From positions 29,909,099 to 29,973,098 of the forward strand of contig CM036658.1 in assembly GCA_020746105.1 (NCBI GenBank): 64,000 nt of DNA, given 5' to 3'. The notes below the pieces were generated by a model. It was not told the DNA's origin. It searched no databases and saw nothing but the letters and a program-made list of their open reading frames with translations. The first letter of the stretch is position 1. Each line of letters begins with the position of its first letter. Source of the DNA: Trogon surrucura (lineage: Eukaryota > Chordata > Aves > Trogoniformes > Trogonidae). Positions 1 through 11,300 of this stretch are shown here, piece after piece. A program made the position numbers and the translations under genes.

Positions 1-597
1 AACTCTCCAGTCTGTCCAGATCTTGCTGGATGGCAGCACAGCCTTCTGGCGTGTCAGCCACTCCTCCCAGCTTGGTGTCATCAGTAAACTTGCTGATAGT
101 ACACTCAATTCCCTCATCTAAATCGTTGATGAATATGTTGAATAATATTGGCCCCAGTACTGACCCTTGAGGCACTCCACTACATACGGGCCTCCAACTA
201 GACTCCGCCCCATTGACCACAACTCTTTGGCTTCTTTCCTTCAGCCAGTCCGCAGTCCACCTCACTACCCGATTGTCCAGCCCACACTTCCTCAGTTTAG
301 CTGTGAGGATGCTGTGGGAGACTGTGTCAAATGCTTTACTGAAGTCAAGGTAGACCACATCCACCGCTCTGCCATCATCCATCCACCTCATTATTTCCTC
401 ATAAAAGGCCATTAGGTTGGTCAAGCATGACTTCTCCTTGGTAAAGCCATGTTGACTGCCCCTAACACCCTCTTATCCTTGATATGCCTTGTGATGGCAC
501 CAAGGATAAGGTGTTCCATCAGTTTCCCAGGGATGGAGGTGAGGCTGACCGGTCTATAATTACCCGGGTCCTCCTTCTTGCCCTTTCTGAAGACTGG
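1..597 (-). mobile_element. CR1 LINE fragment (reverse transcriptase region), truncated by the window edge
   Basis: On the minus strand the sequence encodes the CR1 reverse transcriptase region around the PQGSVLGP and FADDTKL motifs. The catalytic block here reads FTDDTK, so the first catalytic motif is mutated. The 5' truncation is near 597. The 3' end lies outside the window. Confidence 0.9.
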
Positions 598-2401
598 AGA
601 GCATGAAAGATGGTATTTCCTTCTTTGGCTTAGGACCTTGCTAGCTGGATAGGTCTTGCTAGGTGCCCGTCTAAGTTTCTGTGCTGCTCTTATACACCAG
701 TCGTTCCAGTCTTCCTGTTGTTGGGGACATACAGCATTATCACAGAAGGGCTCTCATTCCTGTCCAATAAGGCAGCCAGAATAAAAGAAGATTGTATGAC
801 CAGCTCATGTTTACAGCAGCTGAGGGAAGGCTGGGAAGCCCATAAGGGCTTTCTGTGTATTGATGTTGACCATTCAGGTAAAGCATCATGATACAGTTAT
901 AACTCCTCTGTCTCTAAAACAATGTCTATTAACAACAGAGGAGAAACTACAGGAAAGTCAATTCAGCTGCCCAAGTTGGAGTTAGTCCTATGTAACAGCA
1001 ATTTTAAGTGACTTAGACTTTAAACTGGATTTCCATCTGTTGCCCTGATACTTTCAGCATCTTCAGCAGTGCTGTATCCAACAATTTCTCCTGCTATGCT
1101 AGAGGTAAGGCCCCTTGAGAAGCTGACCAAGGCATGTACTTTGTACAATCCCCGGATTTTTATGCAACCCCTGTATTTTTGCACCATTTTGCCTGCAAAA
1201 CAGGCCAAGAGTCTTCTCCCATCATCCACTCTTGGCTGCTGAGCACGGGTTTCTGAATATGGTCCATTGCTTCTACCATAGCCACTCACAGCTTGAGGAC
1301 TGCAGACCAAAAAGCCATGCAGAAGCTGTTCATTCAAGCGGAAAAAGAGTATTTCACTGCCTCAGTAAACTGCAACATGGTTGCACAAGAGAGTCGCATC
1401 TCTTCCTGCCAGAGGAAGAAAAGGCTGGGGCTGCAGTTACTGGAGCTAAATCTGCAGCCTGAAAAAACCAGGCTGCTGAAGTGAAGCAGATTTTACTCCA
1501 GCTGAGACAAGCAAAGGAATCCATCAGGGGCCAGACAAGAAATGACTTCCTATGCAGGCAGCCTCTGAGATGACAAGAGGGAGACTTTGAAAAGTGTTAA
1601 TGCTTTGGTCAGCAAAGTCAGAACTAGATTATTTCTACATGGGTAAACAGCCTGATGACTAACATAACAAGTCTTTCTTTTCCGTATGAGAGGCAGCACT
1701 TTCTGCCAAGTACTGGGTGATCACTGAAGAGAACTGAAACATGGAGAATCTGTGGTCTCCATCTCAACTTGCCAGTGGGTGCGTCTTTTTTCTGCTGAGT
1801 TATAGGGAAATAAATTTCATTATATATTGAGACGAGTCAGATGCTGATGCTGGCTATTCAGGAAATACCTCGTGTTCTGTTTTTTATCTTTGTATCAGCT
1901 TTTTGTATATTTTAGTATTTCTCAGCAAGTGAAACAGCTGCAAAACACCCTGGTCCAGAGAATAGTGTCAGATTGTAAAACTACGAAAACTGTAAAAACT
2001 ATAATAAGCCTTAGTTCACTGTATTTATGTGAGTATAAATGTAAATGAAGGCTGAAAATAACACAAAGAAAAGATGTCTTCATCTCCTTATAAAACTTGG
2101 ATGTACAATCATAAGAGCAAGCATCCTTCAAATGCAGGAAGGTATTCTGTAATGTCAGAGAGAACTGCTACTACACACTTCTTTTGCTGTAAAAACAGCA
2201 TGAAATAGATAGCTAATTATACCAAAAGGGGTGAATTGACAATACAGATAATTTTTACCCTTATTTTCAAGACACCCAGTTTGAAACGAAAAATTTTATC
2301 ACTGTAATGGGTTAACTCCAGCTGGTAGCCAAGCACTCACACAGCCAATCTCTCGCTGCCTCTATTCTTCAGTGAGATGGGGGCAGAAAATAGGAAGAAT
2401 T

Positions 2402-2578
2402 GAGGCGGCCTAGGCTGGAAGGGACCTTAGAGATCATTTTAATCCAACCTCCCTGTCGTGGGCAGGGACGGCACCTCTCGACTAGGTCAGCCAACACATG
2501 AGAACCGAAACGGAATCGAACCTGCGACCTTTGGTGTTTCAAGCACCACGCTCAACCCACTGAGCTAAACTGGTCCTC
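2402..2578 (-). mobile_element. tRNA-CR1 composite SINE (TguSINE1-like)
   Basis: Read on the minus strand, it has a tRNA-like head with A box TAGCTCAGTGGG and a perfect B box GGTTCGATTCC. The body follows (CTCATGTGTTGGCTGACC), then a CR1-like end (GGTTGGATTAAAATGATC). The other two copies are at 31431-31610 and 44624-44805. This copy has lost the terminal ATTCTATG repeats. It is inserted in the LTR. Confidence 0.85.
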
Positions 2579-2654
2579 AGATAGACAAGGATATCACTTA
2601 TCAATTACCATCACAAGCAAAAGAGACTCAACTTGGGGAATTTAGATTAATTAG

Positions 2655-3707
2655 AATCATAGAATCATGGAACAGTTCAGGCTGGAAAAGACCCTTGGGA
2701 TCATCAAGTCCAACCATTAACCCTACACTACAACCATTAACCCTACACTACAAGTTCACCCCTAAACCATATCACCCAACACCACATCTAAGTGACACTT
2801 AAACACATCCAGGGATGGTGACTCAACCACCTCCCTAGGTAGTCTATTCCAGTGTCCGACCACTCTTCCCGTGAAGAATTTCTTCCTAATGTCCAGTTGC
2901 AACTTGAACCCATTCCCCCTGGTTCTGTCCCTAATGACCTGTGAGAAGAGACCAGCACCAACCTCTCTACAACGTCCTTTCAAGTAACTGTAGAGCATGA
3001 TGAGGTCCCCCCTCAGCCTTCTCTTTGTCCAACTGAACAGTCCCAGCTCCCTCAATTGCTCCTCATAAGATCTGTTCTCCAGGCCCTTCACCAGCTTTGT
3101 TGCCCTTTTCTGCACTCGCTCCAACACCTCGACATCCCTCCTATACCGAGGCGCCCAAAACTGAACACAATACTCAAGGTGTGGCCTCACCAGTGCTGAG
3201 TACAGCAGGACAATCACCTCCCTACTTCTGCTTGTCACAAAATTTCTAATACAAGCCAGGATGTTGTTGGCCTTCTTGGCCACCTGGGCACACTGCTGGC
3301 TCACGTTCAGTCGGCTGTAGATTAGAACGCCCAGGTCCTTTTCCACCAGACAGCCTTCCAGCCACCCTTCCCCCAGCCTGTAGCGTTGCATGGGGTTGCC
3401 GTGACCAAAATGCAGGACCCTACACTTGGCTCTCTGGAAATGCCTGCAGTTGGCCTGGGCCCATCGATCCAGTCTGTCCAGGTCCCTCTGTAGAGCCTTT
3501 CTACCCTCCAGCAGATCGACACTCCCTCCCAGTTTGGTGTCATCTGCAAACTTGCTGAGGGTGCACTCAATCCCCTCATCAAGATCATTGATGAAGATGT
3601 TAAACAGGAGTGGCCCCAGCACCGAGCCCTGAGGGACACCGCTCCTGACTTGTCGCCAACCAGATTTAACTCGATTGACCACAACTCTCTGGGCCCCGCT
3701 GATTGAC
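2655..3707 (-). mobile_element. CR1 LINE, 5'-truncated, with a 315-codon open reverse transcriptase frame
   Basis: The CR1 3' end starts at 2655 (AATCATAGAATCATGG on the plus strand) and the truncated 5' end is at about 3707. The minus-strand frame 3709-2762 is open for 315 codons and ends at its own stop. It covers the C-terminal half of ORF2, with [10 protein letters not shown], the catalytic [25 protein letters not shown] and [11 protein letters not shown]. The copy is flanked by AATTAG at 2649-2654 and 3708-3713, a likely 6-bp target duplication. The open frame and the insertion into an older LTR mark it as relatively young. The endonuclease and N-terminal half are missing, so it cannot be autonomous. 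Confidence 0.92.
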
Positions 3708-5146
3708 AATTAGCACAAATATTTTGACATTGATTCAGGTATTGGGAAACAAAAAGGGACAGTCATTTAAAACACCTATTCCTCCCCTTTTCCAGGCTCA
3801 ACTTCACTCTCAGTTTTATCTTCACTCCAAGTCCCTGTTCTATTCCTCTCTCCAGCTTCACTCCAGACACCTCTATTCTCTTCTTGTCATTGCTGCAGGT
3901 TACACCCAGGCTTTTCAGTGAGGCCATCAGCAGTGTAGGTCAGGGTTTGTGTGCCGTGTTTTCTCTCTGCTGCTCTTTCCTTCTAACTTTTTCATGTGCT
4001 CTAGTGTGGGTCCTTTACAGGCTACAGTGCATTTGGGGAAGCACCAGCTCTGGCGTCAGCATACCCATGGGCTGCAGTCCTTTCAAGGAGTGTACCTGTT
4101 CTAGGATGGCTACTTCATGGGCCACAGTTCCTTTGGGGTGTGCCTGCTTCACCATGGTGCACCTCCTGCTCCTCTAACCTTGCTATTCCTTCTGTTATTC
4201 TTCTGTTCTCTCCTCATGTCTGGCATTTTTTCCCTTTCCTCAAGTAAGTTTTCACTGGGGTGCCAGTGAACCCTGGTTGATGGGTTTAGCCATGTCCTGC
4301 AGTGGGTTGCTTGCAGAGTCAGCTGGAAGCAGCGGTGTCCAGCAAAGGGCAGTCCCTCATTTTTTCTCAGAGAGGCCAGCTCCTCTGACAACAGAGTCTT
4401 GTAATTTATACACAGTAAACTACCCACATGCTGCTGGCATTAAACGATATTGTCTTCTCTAAACATTGGATCATCAGAAGCCACTTTCATAGCTTGTGTT
4501 AGCTGACAAGCTCTTGGTCATGTATCTAAGTTGGAACATTAGGTCAGTGCTCATGGTTTCTAAGTGTCTTACAAACCTACTGACATGCTAAGTCACAGTA
4601 ACTGCACCTACAATAAAAGCAAACAACTGTATAAATTCATGTTTCAAAAATAACAGGCTCTTTACAGAATGTTTATTAAAAACCATACTAAAACGTAAAA
4701 AACAGCTCCTATGAAGAAAAAACAGAACATAAGGTATTTCCTGAGTAGCTGTTGCAGGCTTTGATGACCTTCCAAGTCCAAAAAAACCCGCCTCCAACTA
4801 CTATTTCCATTATTCCTCCCACTAGCAACATCCATCACTATAACTGGGAAGAGACACTTGCTGTAGATAGAAGCATGCTATGTGAACAGATGTGATCCTG
4901 AAGTATGCAAACATACCCTTTTCCACTCCCTTCATCTATGTCCACAGCAAACTGCTGCAAAGAGAACAGCTGAAAAACTGAGCTTCTAAAGGTCAAGTGG
5001 TAGCAGGCAAGAGTGGAGAAATACGGCAGGAATACTACTTGAAAACATCGTATATAAGAAGCAGAGAACAAACACGGCTAATCAATTCAAGACAAATCAG
5101 GGTATTGTTTTAGGAATGTTCCCTCTGCTAACCATGAAACACTTAC

Positions 5147-5316
5147 TCCTTCAGCTGCTTAGTTAGCTTGACAACCTGAGAGGCCAATGACATACAGGTC
5201 TCCACAACTACTAAGTAGCGGGAGCACATGGTGTGCCCATGTCGCTCAGCACTTTGTGAGGGTTTCTCTCCCACGTGGTTTTGCATGGTGACATTCGCTC
5301 CATATTCAACCAATGT
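5147..5316 (-). CDS. SNCAIP: SNCAIP exon 8, last ankyrin repeats and start of the coiled coil, residues 472-527 plus two bases
   Basis: The exon has 170 nt: 56 codons plus GA, the first two bases of a glutamate codon finished in the next exon. The acceptor is TGTTTCTACAG and the donor GTAAGT starts at 5146. It reads [20 protein letters not shown] and continues through a degenerate repeat ([16 protein letters not shown]) into [18 protein letters not shown]. This last stretch has the heptad-like spacing of the known synphilin-1 coiled coil. It exits in phase 2. The following exon, which should carry the rest of the coiled coil, is not found in 1-5146. It is the last exon visible in the window. 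Confidence 0.96.
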
Positions 5317-8300
5317 CTGTAGAAACACAAAAGGGAACATCAACACCTTTAAGTCTCTGCTCTGACTTTTGGTTGCAGCTGGAGCAAAGGACTCCTGAAA
5401 AAAATGCTTGAAATTGTTGGTCTAACCCAATCATTTTTAAAAATCAGTCACTGACAAATCTGTATGCAGCTTGACTTCAAAACACGTAACACTAAAATCT
5501 ATCACTCATGTGCAAGGATAACATAGAAGAGTGAGCTGTGGTTCAGAAGAACTGTAAACCACTGTATTCGTCTGTCTTCCCTGGCAGTTCTACTCAATTA
5601 ATTTGTTTTCTGTTCATTTTTTTTTGTAAAACATAGCCTGATTTATAGCATTCCTACAGTGAATTGGACTACCAAATGAAAACTGGATACTTTGCACACA
5701 GTAGGCCTAGAAAAGAAGACATAGGCAAGTGCGATTCAAAGGACATCAGTGCTAGACAAAATCAGGGTCTAGGGCAACAAGAAGAATTGTTAGCCAGTTT
5801 AGAGAGGGTGCTGATAAGCTGTAATGGCTTACCAGGTCTGGCATCTGCTGTTCTTGGGATCTTTGCACTGCAAGGCATTGCAGCCTTCAGAATCTCACTT
5901 TAGGAATGTCCTTGCTACAATATTTGCTGACTCCTTTTGTGGTTTAGCTCTCCATTTCCTACCACTCCAGCATCCCTGAGTTTAAAATACTCAGTGCAGC
6001 AGTCTCAATGTTCTTATTCAGTAGCCAGGTGATGTTTGGCCACCAAAGGTATAGCAGATACTTTCCAACAACCCTTTTAGGTCAGACAGGCACAAATTTC
6101 TTTTGCAGAAAGAAATTTGTACAATGACTTTTTCAATCTGGTTGGGTTTGTTTGTTTGTTTGCTTGTTTTAATGCTAAAAGAAGTCTTGTTGCTTTGCAC
6201 TTGCTTGGTTGTCCCCTATTTTCTTTTAAAGAGATACTCAAATATGTGCCAGCTTCCAGCCTTCAAGAAAAAAAAAGGCTTATACTCTGATATATAACCC
6301 TGTGTTACAGTACTAGGGGAGAACCCTAGCTTGTTGATGGAAAACTCTCCAGCACAGCATCTGAGTTACTTCTGGGACTTGAATCCAGAGTATTTTAAGG
6401 GCAAAAGAAGTTCTGTTAGGTTGACCTCAAGACATCCAATAACTGACGCATGAACTGAGACCAAAACTTCACTCTTTCTGATATGTTTGTGACAATCAGT
6501 GTTACGCACTATTTAGAATCATAGAAGTGTTTTGGTTAGGAAAGACCATTAAGATCATGAAGTCCAACCATCAATCTAGAGACACCAGGTCCACCAGTGA
6601 ACCATGTCCCCAAGCACCACATCTACACATCTTTCAAACACTTCCAGAGATTGTGACTCAATCACTTACCTGGGCAGCTTGTTCCAACACTTGACAACCT
6701 TTTTCATGAAGAAATTTTTCTTAATGTCCATTCTAAACTTTCTATGACACAACTTTAGGCCATTTCCTCTTGTCATATCACCTGTTACTTGGAAGAAGAG
6801 ACTGTTACCCACCTTGCTCTAACCACCTTTCAGGTAGTTGTAGGGAGTGAGAAGGTCTCCTCTCAGCTTCCTCTTCCCCAGGCTAAACTACCCCAGTTTC
6901 CTCAGCTGCGCCTCTTAAGAATTTTTCTCCAATACCCTCACCACCTTTGTTGTCATTCTTCGGACTTGCTCCAGCATCTCAGTGTCTTTCTTAGAGGGAG
7001 GGGCCCAAAACTGAACACAGGATTCAAGATGTGGCCTCACCAGTGCTAAGTAAAGGGGGGCAACCATTGCCCTGGTCCTGCTGGCCACGCTATTTCTGAT
7101 CCAGGCCAGGATGCCGTTGGCCTTCTTGGCCACCTGGGCACAATTCTGGCTCATGTTCAGCCAACTGTTGACCAACACTGCCATGTGCTTCTTTGCCTGG
7201 CAGCTCTCCAGCCACCGTCCCTCAAGTCTGTAGCGTTGCTGGGGCTTGTGGCCGAAGGGCAGGACCTGGCATTTGGCCTTGTTGAACCTCATACAATTGG
7301 CCTCAGACATTCAGGTCCCTGTGTAGAGCCTTCCTACCCTCAAGCAGGCCAATAGTCCCTCCCAACTTGGTGGTGGTGTCTGCAAACTTACGCAACGTGC
7401 TCATAAACACACTGGATGAGAGGACTGGGGAATCGTTGACAGCCTGTGAACCTCCATCTTTCGTACTGTTACTTATAATTTCCCTGCTTCCTTTATCCTT
7501 TTTTTCGTTTTAACAGATAATTCACTGTACAATCTTTTAAATTGTACTATAAATTCACTGGGTAGAGGGCTTATTGTGGTTCACAGCGCATCAAAACATC
7601 AATTACACTTGCAACTGTGAGGTATTAATTAAGTGTCATTACTAACATTGTATTTTTTTTGTTGTCATTAGACATCTTCACCATTTATTTTTCATGTTTT
7701 CATTTCAAAACAAAATACTTGTGAATTTGTATATCTACCTACCATAACATAATCTTGAGATTTCTAAGCCATTTATTAAGTTCGTTCTTTATGGGGAAAG
7801 CACGGATATTGTCTTTTCGCTTTAGTTTCATCCATGAGAACAGCCTGCAGATGTCACAGCTATGTTCAAAACCTTCTACTCTAATTTCTCCTACAAGTGC
7901 ACTGTACATCTTGATGAGTCACTGCTGAGCTAGTAACCTTAAGCACACAACCTACCACAATGGTGTTTCCCGTTAGTAAATCATAAATGTTTCTTCTATC
8001 CATTTTTTTCCCAATTGTTCATAGCAATTGTCTACAATACAATAATAAAACCACTAATGTGGTAATTTTTTTTATTTTATTCCCATAACAATTTGTACAG
8101 GGTCTGCCCCCGCTATCTTTACAAGAAGGACACGTTCCATCAATGAGAAAATGCAGAGATGGTCATGTCCTCCAAATCTACTTGACAGTCATAATTTCAA
8201 GTCTATTCATTGAGGTCGAATGTCACTTGTTTTTTCTGTTTTTTATAGCGTGAGATTGTCAAAATAGCTTTTATGGAGTTATGTCTTCTCTACATCCAGA

Positions 8301-11300
8301 TATATAAAAAAACTGCTGCATTAATAAGCAGCTATGCATCTGTAGGTTCAGCCTAAGAATGTGCACAAATATATTTAGCTCTCTGAAGAGGTTAGCTAAT
8401 GAGAATTGACTAGCTGTATTTCTTTTAGGGTTGAACTAGTACACATCTTCTGTCTTTGCAGTGGCCTAAGAGGTGCCGTGGATCAGTTCATGTACGGTAA
8501 CAGGATTAACACGTTTACTGATATATATCTGAGTCCTTAGATTCTGAGAATTACTACTCCTCCTTAGAAATGTCTTCCTCCCAAACTTGACTTGATCATT
8601 TAGATTTCTTGCCTTTTTGTCATGTGGTTATTTATTCTTTTATCTATTCTTCTTCAATGACTAATTTGTTTCTCAAATACTTTTCTGCAAACTCCTGGAA
8701 TAATTTAATTATTATATCTTCTCCAAATCGCTTTCACTCAAAGTGCCGACAACACCAAATACTGAAATGCACTCCTGTAACCAATGGTTCTAGAGGGTAC
8801 TTCCACAATTCAATGTAAAGTTGAGATGCTTCACCTAGCCACCCAGTTGAACCCTACAGCTTTTCTGATATGTCCACATTGAACACTGGTACTTACAGAG
8901 CTATCCAAACAACAACTCCGGGCAGTGCTACAGGCTTGCGGAAGAGTGGTTGCGAAGCTGCCTGGCAGCACATGGCAGTGCTGGTCAACAGCTGGCTGAA
9001 CATGAGTCAGAAGTGTGCCCAGGTGGCCAAGGCGGCCAAAAGCATCCTGGTCCGTATCAGAAATAGTGTGGCCAGCAGGAGCAGGACTGATTGTGTCCCT
9101 GTACTCAGCACTGGTGAGGCCGCAGCTTGAATCCTGTGTTCAGTTTTGGGTCCCTCGCTCCAAAAGAGACATTGAGGTGCTGGAGTGTGTCCAAAGAATG
9201 GCAATGAAGCTGGTGAAGGGATTGGAGAATAATGAGGAGCAGCTGAGAGAGCTAGGGTTGTTTAGTCTCGAGGAGGCTGAGAGGAGACCTCATTGCTCTC
9301 TACAACTACCTGAAAGGAGGTTTTAGAGAGGTGGGGATCAATCTCTTCTCCCAAGTTACTAATGACAGGACAAAAAGGAATGGTCTTCAGCTGCACCGGG
9401 GGAGGTTTGGATTAGATATTAGGATAAATTCCATTACTGAAAGAGTGGTGAGGCACTGGAATAAGCTTCCCAGGAAAGTGGTGGAGTCGCCATCCCTGGA
9501 AGTGTTTAAGAAATGCAAAGATATGGCACTTCAGGACGTGGTTTAGTGGTCATGGTAGTGTTGGGTAGACGGTTGGACTAGATGATCTTAAGAGAACTTT
9601 TCCAACCATAATGATTCTATGATTCTTTAATTTTATTCACACCTGGCTCCCAGAAGTACTGTAGTTGTGTAAACCTTCTCTGGAGGACAAATTACCCTTC
9701 TCAGCAGCTCTGTACAACAGAACTACACTGCTTTCAGCGGCCAAGCTGATTCATTGAGAATTACTTAGAAATCACCATCATGTTGTATTGTTTAGCACAG
9801 ATACATTCCAAGACTATGTCTGGAAAGGATAGTTTACTGAAGGTGGAAATCCTTCAACATAGAAAAAAGTTATCTGTTAGACTTCCCCCGAGCCAGAGAG
9901 CTACAATACGAGAACAGTGAGAAGAGTACGTATGGCTGCCCATTTGTAATGTAAAAACATACACATTAGCTGCTTATGCATAAATGTAAAATCACACTTT
10001 CTTCTTGCAATACAGCAGTTACTTTAGTATAGCATAATTAAGAATTGACAAACAGAGCTTTTCCTTACTTCCGTCTGAGTCCTACCGATTTAAAGCTCTT
10101 CCTTCTAGTATATTTTAATGTATCAATAATTTAATGTATCATTAATTATTCGCACTTCTCCTATAATCATTGTAATAGTTGTTGTCATTCAAGTTTGCTG
10201 TAAAGAGGTTTCTGATACAGCTATCACTCTACCTGTATGCATCCTAGATAGCCATGTTGAGCAGCTATGTGAACAGCAGTATTACCATCCTGGTCAACTT
10301 CATCCAGTGAAATTCCTTGTTCTTGCATAAACTGAAGAAGCCATAAAAGGATTTTCTCCTAGGGAGGCGGGGAAGAGATGCCACAAAAGATAAAAAATAA
10401 TGAAAAGTTAAATATACTGGAGAAATACCAGAATTAGTAGCATCTGTTACTAATACTGGCCAATAACTCCTTGTTTTCAGTCTCTCAAACCTTGCAGGAC
10501 TTCACAGGTCTTCATTTTTCTTTTTCTCTTTTTTTTTTTTTTTTAAGGAAATAAGCCGTAATAGCTCATTTGTTTTATAAAAAGACATAATGGGAAAAAT
10601 ATGACTACTATAACACATTCTGAGAAACTGTACATTAAAAAGTATGCAATTCTGTGTGTTGGAGAGGAGGCCTTAGGCAGAACAGCCTGTGTGTCAATCT
10701 GAAAATCAGATTGTGAAATTTCGTGAAATTCACAAGCCCTTCTGGAAAATTAAAACAGCGGTACGCACAGGTCACAGAGCTGAGCAGCTAAATTCTTCGA
10801 ATCTGTCATCATGTTCCAGCTCCAGGCTGTTCTGCAAGAGGAGAAGCCACACAACTACACCCAGGAAATCTCTCTATCCTGAGCTCTCAGTGTACCAACT
10901 AATGGACCATCTGTATGTGCCTGCATGTTGTGAAGCCAAAACTGAGGTGCCAACTTAATTATTTTTAACACTGATTATTGTGTGTGTATGCAGGTGTAAC
11001 ACTGGGCATTCTTTTCTAATAATGGAGAGTTTACATATGTGCACTAAGCTTATTTTATTCCTTATCTTCCCCAGCAGGTTTATTTGGAACTTCTTTTCTC
11101 TAGGAACCTTTCATGTCTCTCCATATTAAATTACATTGTGCTCTCCTGAACGTCATACATATTGAAAATTTACAATAAATCTACAGATTACACACAAAAA
11201 AAAAGTAAGGTCCATTAAAGGACAGACTACAGTTGTACTCTCAGATTTTGCATCTGAATAGCTAAAGAGAATAAACCACTTTCTAGCTTAAAACTTTTTT

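Larger units (their letters stand above)
2307..4428 (-). mobile_element. Solo LTR of an endogenous retrovirus (TguLTR5-like), split by a SINE and a CR1
   Basis: Three blocks, 2307-2401, 2579-2654 and 3708-4428, align in order with the reverse complement of the LTR at 39592-40551. Examples are the TGGTAGCCAAGCACTC-type 3' end, the block around AGACTCAACTTGGGGA, and the repeated GGGCTGCAG/GGGCCACAG units near 4070-4130. Together they make about 890 bp, close to the 960 bp of the other copy. No gag, pol or env sequence adjoins it, so it looks like a solo LTR. The family name is from memory. The outer edge near 4428 is approximate. Confidence 0.72.
1..5146 (-). other. SNCAIP intron 8 (partial)
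   Basis: The 5' splice site is at 5146. The stretch contains a CR1 cut by the window edge (1-597), unassigned sequence (598-2306), a nested LTR/SINE/CR1 complex (2307-4428) and unique sequence (4429-5146). Two opposed, overlapping short ORFs at 1020-1484 match nothing I recognise. I found no coiled-coil exon here. Confidence 0.85.
5317..10232 (-). other. SNCAIP intron 7
   Basis: This intron of 4916 bp runs between exons 7 and 8. It contains CR1 copies at 6515-7440 (minus) and 8915-9627 (plus) and a short (GTTT)n run near 6146-6170. The remaining stretches (5317-6514, 7441-8914, 9628-10232) look like unique AT-rich sequence with no gene I can support. Confidence 0.9.

Noticed and set aside
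1020-1484. Opposed overlapping ORFs of 105, 76 and 63 codons
   Set aside because: No domain or protein is recognisable, there are no splice signals consistent with a SNCAIP exon, and the ORFs overlap on both strands.
1-5146. Next SNCAIP exon (rest of the coiled coil, or alternative exon 9A)
   Set aside because: I looked on the minus strand for the expected coiled-coil continuation with an AG acceptor in matching phase and found none. It is presumed to lie beyond the left edge.
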